14,431 nt of DNA from Lentisphaeria bacterium (GTDB lineage Bacteria > Verrucomicrobiota > Lentisphaeria > JABSQK01 > UBA12247): NCBI GenBank assembly GCA_003477185.1, contig DMTJ01000574.1, positions 1-14,431 of the forward strand. The letters are read 5' to 3'. The position numbers were made by a program, and so were the translations under genes. The notes beneath the pieces were generated by a model. It was not told the DNA's origin and ran no database searches. It saw only the letters and a list, made by a program, of their open reading frames with translations. Position 1 is the stretch's first letter. Each line of letters starts with the position of its first letter. Shown piece by piece: positions 6,220-11,590 of this stretch.

Positions 6220-7055
6220 TGACAACCGCTGCGCGGTCGGTCAGTATTCTTGGCTGTGGCTGGCTGGGGACCGCCTTAGGGGCCACACTCGCAGCCGATG
6301 GCTGGCAGGTAAGGGGCTCGACGATGCATTTGGATCGCTTTGACGCCCTCCGCGCGCACCACATTGACCCTGTCCAATTGATTGTCGACGCCGCTGGGGT
6401 CTGGCCCGCGTGCGACGCATTCTGGCAAAGTAACGCGCTGATTATCAGCATTCCGCCGGGACGGCGAACGGATGCAGTCGTCGGCTTTGCAGATCGGATC
6501 CGCGCAGTCTGTCGGGCGTGGTCTGCCCCCCCGGAGCAGGTGATTCTGCTGAGCTCTACCTCGGTCTACGCGGCGACTAACCGGCCCGTGAGCGAGGGCG
6601 AGATCAACCCAAGCCATGTTCGGCTCAAGCCTTCCGGGCGCGCCCTGCTCGAGGCTGAAGCCGTGATTGCCGACGCAGCAGCGCATGCGACGATTCTGCG
6701 GCTTGCGGGGCTAATCGGCCCGGACCGTCACCCTGGACGGTTTCTGGCGGGGAAGAAAAACGTGGCTGGCGGCGACGTGCCGGTGAACCTTGTCCACCGT
6801 CGCGATTGCGTCGCAATCATCACCCAGATCCTCGCAGAATCGCATAAAGGTGAAGTGTTCAACGTAGTTGCAGATGCACATCCGACTCGGCGAGAGTATT
6901 ATGTGCGTGCTGCAGAGCGACTAGGGCTACCGCCCCCATCCTTTGCAAACTCTGAAAATGAATCCTGGAAAATAGTGAGAAATGATAAACTTAAGCAAGC
7001 GCTGTCCTACAGCTTCCGCGTACCGGATCCTGCTTCTTGTCTGTCTGACGAGTAG
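6219..7055 (+). CDS. SDR-like NAD(P)-binding protein, YeeZ type
   Basis: A 278-residue protein from the ATG at 6219, which overlaps the preceding TGA (TGATG); a TTG three bases earlier is possible but less likely. The Rossmann motif GCGWLG (12-17) opens the protein, then ALIISIPPG (73-81), LLSSTSVYAATNRPVSEGE (110-128), ILRLAGLIGPDRHPG (159-173) and VNLVHRRDCV (189-198). This is the extended SDR pattern seen in YeeZ-like proteins, whose substrate is unknown. The standard YxxxK active site is not evident: Tyr117 lies in the usual place but no Lys follows four residues later, so catalysis as a dehydrogenase or epimerase should not be assumed. Its last 74 bases overlap the start of the dacB-like gene. 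Confidence 0.8.
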   Translation: MTTAARSVSILGCGWLGTALGATLAADGWQVRGSTMHLDRFDALRAHHIDPVQLIVDAAGVWPACDAFWQSNALIISIPPGRRTDAVVGFADRIRAVCRAWSAPPEQVILLSSTSVYAATNRPVSEGEINPSHVRLKPSGRALLEAEAVIADAAAHATILRLAGLIGPDRHPGRFLAGKKNVAGGDVPVNLVHRRDCVAIITQILAESHKGEVFNVVADAHPTRREYYVRAAERLGLPPPSFANSENESWKIVRNDKLKQALSYSFRVPDPASCLSDE

Positions 7056-8397
7056 CGTGGGGCTTGTGGCGCAAATCCCGCAGAAGGGCAACACCGCCTA
7101 CACTCTGGATACGATGCACAAGCACCTGCAGGAGGCCGAAGAGGGGACCTGGTACGTGCGGATCAGCGACGTGGCGGAGAATCGCGACATCTTTGACTTT
7201 CGTGGCGACACGCCTGCGATTCCTGCGTCGAACCAGAAGTTGGTGACTGCTGTCGCCGCGCTGATGACGCTGGGACCCGCGCATCGGGCGAGGACTGAAG
7301 TGTACGCCACAGGGCCAATTGAGGACGGGACGCTGCATGGCGACCTGCTGTTTCGTGGGTTTGGCGGGGTTCACTTCACGGGCCGTTATCCGCGGAGTGC
7401 TACGCCCAAGGAGAAGAACGACCGGCTTCGCCTCCAAGCGCAACGCATGATTCGGGCACTGCACGATGCCGGAATTCGCCGGGTGGATGGGAAGATCACC
7501 ACCGATACCACGCGCTGGTCGGACATGGTGAGTAATGAGCACTACCCGTGCGCACATGGCCTTTCTTTTAACGAGAACACGGTGGACGTGCATGTGGTGG
7601 ACTCCTCGATCCGCAGCGTGCCCATGGCGGTGAGCGGGTTTCTTGTCGAGCCCAGCGGCAATGCCAGCGGCCAGGCGCGGCGCGGCAAGAGCGACATGAT
7701 TCTGGTAAACAGCAGTGTAGACGGCTACGACTACTGGCGCTTGGAGCACAACCAGCCGTCCGACGTGTATGCGCATCACATCCGTCGCCAGTTGCAGTTG
7801 CACGGCATCATGGTCATGGGCCAGGAGCAGCCAGCTGTCGCCGAGACTGCCGTGGGCCGCTTGAAATCACTGAGCATCGAGGAGCTGATCATCCCGATGG
7901 GCGTGTATAGCGACAATTTCCGCGCGGAGATGTTATACCTGACACTCGGCTTTGAGGGCTTCGACAGCGCTAATTACGCGACTGGACAGGCAGCTATCCT
8001 CGCAGGGCTTCAGCGCATTGGCTTCCCGCTGGAGGGGCTGGTGCCAGCAGATGGCTCGGGACTCAGTTATGAGAATCGCGTGTCTCCCGGCCAACTCGTG
8101 TACATCCTGAACATGCTGAATGAGAGTAAGTATCGGGAGATCCTGCGCCGCATGTTGCCCGTGGCTGGCGAATCCGGCACTCTCGAGAAGCGCTTTCTGG
8201 AACACCGCGCGCGCAACAACCTGCAAGCCAAAACGGGGACGCTGAAATCTGTGGTATCGCTATCCGGATTCATCACGACTGAGCAGGGAAACCTGCTGTC
8301 CTTTTCGATGATCGCGAATCACGTGAAGGATCACGATGCTTGCTGGCAGACCATTGAGCGGTTTGCCGACCTGATGCTAGACCTGCGACTGGAATAG
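6982..8397 (+). CDS. dacB: D-alanyl-D-alanine carboxypeptidase/endopeptidase, PBP4 (peptidase S13)
   Basis: A 471-residue protein. A signal peptide spans about 1-30 (KRCPTASAYR, then ILLLVCLTSSVGLVA, cleavage after Ala30). The three penicillin-binding motifs are present in order: SNQK (83-86) with the nucleophile Ser83, SDN (310-312), and KTG (417-419), plus DGSGLS (357-362). The long insert between SxxK and SxN is typical of class C type 4 PBPs, which trim or cleave peptidoglycan cross-links in the periplasm. The ATG at 6982 is kept although it overlaps the SDR gene by 74 bases, because a later start would remove the signal peptide and the next Met is at residue 45. The ribosome binding site (GTGAGAA) is weak, so coupling to the upstream gene is likely. 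Product assignment is firm. Confidence 0.92.
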   Translation: MINLSKRCPTASAYRILLLVCLTSSVGLVAQIPQKGNTAYTLDTMHKHLQEAEEGTWYVRISDVAENRDIFDFRGDTPAIPASNQKLVTAVAALMTLGPAHRARTEVYATGPIEDGTLHGDLLFRGFGGVHFTGRYPRSATPKEKNDRLRLQAQRMIRALHDAGIRRVDGKITTDTTRWSDMVSNEHYPCAHGLSFNENTVDVHVVDSSIRSVPMAVSGFLVEPSGNASGQARRGKSDMILVNSSVDGYDYWRLEHNQPSDVYAHHIRRQLQLHGIMVMGQEQPAVAETAVGRLKSLSIEELIIPMGVYSDNFRAEMLYLTLGFEGFDSANYATGQAAILAGLQRIGFPLEGLVPADGSGLSYENRVSPGQLVYILNMLNESKYREILRRMLPVAGESGTLEKRFLEHRARNNLQAKTGTLKSVVSLSGFITTEQGNLLSFSMIANHVKDHDACWQTIERFADLMLDLRLE

Positions 8398-8400
8398 CAG

Positions 8401-10614
8401 TTGGGCGACTCGCCAAAAAATAGCGGGGGCGGCTACGGTTTTGGCACGTTCGGCGGGGTTTTTACACCGTCGATCCTGACCATTTTTGGCCTCATAATGT
8501 TCATGCGGGCCAACTTCGTGGTTGGCAACGCTGGACTGGTGCAAACGGCAATTATTCTCTCGCTCTGTAGCGGCATCACGCTGCTGACGGCGTTCTCGAT
8601 ATCGGCCATTTCGACGAACACCGCGGTGGGTGGCGGTGGGGCTTATTTCTTGATCTCCCGGGTGCTCGGGCCCGGCTTCGGGACCGCGATCGGGATCGCC
8701 TTGTTCGTGGCCCAGGCGCTGTCGGTGCCGTTCTACATTCTTGGTTTTGTCGAAGCGCTAGCCACGGTCTGGCCTGGATTGCCGTTTCGCCTGGTCTGCT
8801 TGGCGACACTGGCGGTGCTGTTCGTTGTGACTTGGGTGGGAGCCGATGTGGCGATCCGCTTTCAGTATATCATCCTGGCTGTGCTTGTGGTCTCAATATT
8901 CGTCTTCATGATTGGCCTGGCGCAACACTTCGAGGCCGACACCATGCGCAGCAATATTGCCTCGAACTATGCAGACAATGCAAACATGTGGACCATGTTT
9001 GCCGTCTACTTTCCGGCAGTGACTGGAATCATGGCTGGAGTGAATATGAGTGGTGACCTGCGAGATCCCGCGAAGTCGATTCCGCGCGGGATTTTAGCGG
9101 CGATCATTCTCAGCTTCTTTGTCTATGGCATTCAAATTGTGCTGGCAAGTGGGCTTACTGATGCCGAGACTCTGCGCGAGCAGCCGTTTCAGTTGCTCAT
9201 GGATCATGCCTGGCTCGGCCTCTCTTGGCTGGTGATCGCTGGGGTCTTTTCGGCGACACTCTCTAGCGCCATTGGGTCCTATCTCGGGGCGCCGCGCGTG
9301 CTGCAGGCTGTGGCACGGGATAAGACCGTGGCCGTGCTAGCGCCATTCAGTGCTGGGCAGGGCAAGCAGGACGAGCCGCGCCGCGCGCTGATCGCCACTT
9401 TTGTGATTGGCGCCGTGACGTTGATCGCTGTGGGCGGCGATTCTGGAGGAGGGGGGCTGAACCTGGTAGCCGCAATGGTGACGATGGTCTTTCTCTACAC
9501 CTATGGCATGACCAATCTCGCCGCGTTCGTCGAATCTTTTGGTAAGAATCCCAGCTTTCGCCCGCGTTTCCGCTTCTTTCACTGGTCGTCTGCGCTAGTC
9601 GGCGGCGTGGCCTGTGTCTGGAGTGCGATGATGATCAATGCGTTGGCGGCTGCACTTGCACTGGCCGTGCTCGCCGTCCTGTTTGTGCTCGCGCGAGTAC
9701 GCGAGAATGAGGCAACCTACGGCGACGCTCGGCGCGGCTTTGTCTACCAGCGTGCGCGTTCGCAGTTGCTCAACCTCTCCCGAATGCCGCCGCACCCGAA
9801 GAACTGGCGCCCGACCAGTATCGTATTCTCCGGAAATCCCTACGCGCGGCTGGCGCTGGTACGCTTTGCCCGCTGGTTTGGCATGAATTGCGGGATTGTC
9901 TCCGTCGTTTCGGTGGTCGTGGGCGATACCGAGAAGGATCTGGAGAAGTGCGACGAGGCGCGGCGCCAGCTTCAGGCCTTCGTCGAGGAGAATAAGCTGG
10001 ATGTCTTCCCCGAGACAGTGATGCTGGAGGATTTCGACCGCGACCTGAAAGTCTTCCTGCAGTCCTATTCGATCGGCCCGATCAAACCCAATATGGTGCT
10101 CTTTGGCTGGCCACGGGACGAAGGCCGACTCGGGCCATTCTTCTCCCACCTGCGGACCACGCGCAAGCTCGGCAAGAGCAGCGTGATTGTGATGGATCGT
10201 ATGGGCGAGACCCGCCTGAAGCGCGTCGATTGCTGGTGGCGAGGGCAGGGCAATGGTCCGCTGATGGTCACCCTGTGCCACCTGCTGCTGGAGTGTGAGG
10301 CGTGGCGGGGTGCCAAGCTGCGCTTGATTCGGCAGATTCAGAGTGAGGAGGAAGCCGGAGAGGCCCTGCGCGAATTACAACAGGTGGCCGGCCAGGCAAG
10401 AATCGATGCGGAGTTCGCAACGCCCATTGGAAGTGGCACATTTCAAGAACTGCTTCACCGCGAGTCTGCCGACGCAGATCTGGTGGTCCTTGGCTTTGTG
10501 CCCGCGGAACCAGGCCAGGAAGTTGAGGCCTACAAGCGTCTCACCGCGCTTTTTGCGCCGCTTTCGAGCGTGATACTCGTGAACTCCAGCGGCGAGGTTG
10601 ACCTAGAAGCGTAA
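8401..10614 (+). CDS. Cation-chloride-cotransporter-like membrane transporter (SLC12/CCC, APC superfamily)
   Basis: A 737-residue protein. It begins three bases after the dacB stop with TTG; no ATG or GTG start fits before the first membrane helix. The N-terminal GFGTFGGVFTPSILTIFGLI, the segment GGGGAYFLISRVLGPGFG (77-94) and VTGIMAGVNMSGDLRDP (207-223) are hallmark SLC12 sequences. About 12 hydrophobic segments extend to about residue 432, with NPSFRPRFRFFHW (383-395) marking the start of the last pair. A soluble C-terminal half of about 300 residues includes RPTSIVFSGNPYARLALVRFA, as in CCC proteins. Eukaryotic members move Na+, K+ and Cl- together; the substrate of bacterial relatives is mostly unknown, and older annotation would call it an amino acid permease. 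Following a peptidoglycan hydrolase, a role in ion balance and turgor is a reasonable inference. Confidence 0.85.
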   Translation: MGDSPKNSGGGYGFGTFGGVFTPSILTIFGLIMFMRANFVVGNAGLVQTAIILSLCSGITLLTAFSISAISTNTAVGGGGAYFLISRVLGPGFGTAIGIALFVAQALSVPFYILGFVEALATVWPGLPFRLVCLATLAVLFVVTWVGADVAIRFQYIILAVLVVSIFVFMIGLAQHFEADTMRSNIASNYADNANMWTMFAVYFPAVTGIMAGVNMSGDLRDPAKSIPRGILAAIILSFFVYGIQIVLASGLTDAETLREQPFQLLMDHAWLGLSWLVIAGVFSATLSSAIGSYLGAPRVLQAVARDKTVAVLAPFSAGQGKQDEPRRALIATFVIGAVTLIAVGGDSGGGGLNLVAAMVTMVFLYTYGMTNLAAFVESFGKNPSFRPRFRFFHWSSALVGGVACVWSAMMINALAAALALAVLAVLFVLARVRENEATYGDARRGFVYQRARSQLLNLSRMPPHPKNWRPTSIVFSGNPYARLALVRFARWFGMNCGIVSVVSVVVGDTEKDLEKCDEARRQLQAFVEENKLDVFPETVMLEDFDRDLKVFLQSYSIGPIKPNMVLFGWPRDEGRLGPFFSHLRTTRKLGKSSVIVMDRMGETRLKRVDCWWRGQGNGPLMVTLCHLLLECEAWRGAKLRLIRQIQSEEEAGEALRELQQVAGQARIDAEFATPIGSGTFQELLHRESADADLVVLGFVPAEPGQEVEAYKRLTALFAPLSSVILVNSSGEVDLEA

Positions 10615-10634
10615 ACAAGATCCAATGATTTCCT

Positions 10635-10685
10635 GACTCTTTGACTGGCACAACGTTAAAGAGTCGCTTGGTCAATCCAAGAGTC
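10635..10685. other. Cluster of short inverted repeats upstream of the FtsK-containing run
   Basis: GACTCTTT (10635-10642) is inverted as AAAGAGTC (10658-10665), with a further AAGAGTC at 10679-10685; CTTGG (10667-10671) is inverted as CCAAG (10677-10681) around a 5-base loop. The gap 10615-10780 separates two co-directional runs. The repeats could form alternative hairpins (transcription end or attenuation) or be an operator. There is no T-run, and no convincing -35/-10 pair was found. Confidence 0.35.
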
Positions 10686-10780
10686 AAGGACACACGCAGC
10701 GTTCATCCCTTGGTAGGGGTGACAAACCCTGCTCTCTCATGTACAGTCTCTGGACCTCCCAAGATGCGCACAGGCGGGTT

Positions 10781-11359
10781 ATGAGCTTTAGTAATTTTTT
10801 TGGTCGAATCCTTCAACGCCAGCAGGACGAGCCGGAGACGGTGACCGACACTGTTCCGGTAGACGCGATTCTGCATGACGAGCTCAAACGCTCTGTCGCC
10901 GAGGCCACTCGGGATCGGACGCAGCGCGTTCTGAAGGGCTATATCTGGATGTGCGGGATGATGGAGAGCGGGGCGATGACCAGCCAGCTGACCATTCTGG
11001 CCGCGAGTGCCTATACTCGGCTCTCGTCCGGAGAGTATCGCTCGGGCCGCATTGGCAAGACCTGCCTGGCTACCCTGGCAAACATGCGCCCACCCGCAGC
11101 CTTGTGCGCTCTCCGTGAATTGCGCACGATCGTCAACGAACCAGCCCTGTGCAAGCAGATCGACCTGGCGATCGAGAAGGCGGCGCAGCGCGGCGGCGCA
11201 CGCCCAGAGGAGATGGTCGATACGGTCGCGCCTGCATTTGGCTTCGACAAGGATGGCCGCTGCATTGGCCGCGTCGGGAAGTACACCGCCCGCCTGCTCG
11301 CAAGCGACGATGAGATCAAGAATCAACGGCTTATGCAGCAAATTATGGCTAGGCCATGA
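10781..11359 (+). CDS. Stand-alone protein resembling a DUF4132/MolR helical segment
   Basis: A 192-residue protein from the ATG at 10781, preferred because AGGCGGG precedes it; an in-frame ATG at 10739 has no ribosome binding site and would add 14 residues. No signal peptide or membrane segment. Residues about 50-175 (VLKGYIWMCGMM, SGEYRSGRIGKTCLATLANM, ALRELRTIVNEPALCKQIDLAIEKAAQRGG, EEMVDTVAPAFGFDKDGR, YTARL) follow the order I remember from the middle of much larger DUF4132/MolR proteins, where an alpha-helical repeat region precedes a conserved 'vP.fGld.dG' segment. Those proteins are usually 800 residues or more, so this is a free-standing module or a remnant. Its stop overlaps the next ATG (ATGA), so it is translated together with the small helical protein. 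The domain call comes from memory of the pattern and is moderate; the function is unknown. Confidence 0.6.
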   Translation: MSFSNFFGRILQRQQDEPETVTDTVPVDAILHDELKRSVAEATRDRTQRVLKGYIWMCGMMESGAMTSQLTILAASAYTRLSSGEYRSGRIGKTCLATLANMRPPAALCALRELRTIVNEPALCKQIDLAIEKAAQRGGARPEEMVDTVAPAFGFDKDGRCIGRVGKYTARLLASDDEIKNQRLMQQIMARP

Positions 11360-11583
11360 GATCGCGCCTGACCACCCTGATCGATCCGGAAGAAGCCGCA
11401 CGTCTGGCCCGGGATCCGCTGGCGCTGCAATGGACGCGCACGCGCGAGGTCTGGGACGACGCGGTTGCCGAGCGCTTTGAGCGTCAGTACATGAAGCCGT
11501 TGTTTGACGCATTCGAGGGGACCAATACGGAATTGCACCAGCTCATGCGGATGATGCAGGACACTCGCCGAGAATGTCAGTAG
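11356..11583 (+). CDS. Small helical protein (75 aa), weakly WXG100-like
   Basis: The start overlaps the previous stop by ATGA, and the FtsK-like gene begins 7 bases after its stop, so it belongs to the same transcript. It is almost wholly predicted helical: helix one about 10-50 with Trp26, WDD (33-35), FE (41-42) and Tyr45, a short turn near EGTN (54-57), and helix two about 58-72. It has no export signal, membrane segment or Cys pair. Its size, helical-hairpin layout and position before an FtsK/SpoIIIE ATPase resemble substrates or partners of type VII secretion ATPases. However, the turn lacks a WxG motif, so the resemblance is only suggestive. It may instead be a structural partner of the ATPase coiled coil. 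Confidence 0.6.
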   Translation: MRSRLTTLIDPEEAARLARDPLALQWTRTREVWDDAVAERFERQYMKPLFDAFEGTNTELHQLMRMMQDTRRECQ

Positions 11584-11590
11584 GTATCGC

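Noticed and set aside
6991..7803. Minus-strand open frame of 270 codons opposite dacB
   Set aside because: The sense frame has all PBP4 motifs; the His/Arg/Val-rich antisense product is typical of GC-rich shadows.
9595..10281. Minus-strand open frame of 228 codons opposite the transporter
   Set aside because: Lies within a clearly coding SLC12 C-terminal domain; no independent evidence.
10703..11512. Minus-strand open frame of 269 codons opposite the DUF4132-like gene
   Set aside because: The plus strand shows ATGA coupling and family-like patterns; the antisense product has no recognisable pattern.
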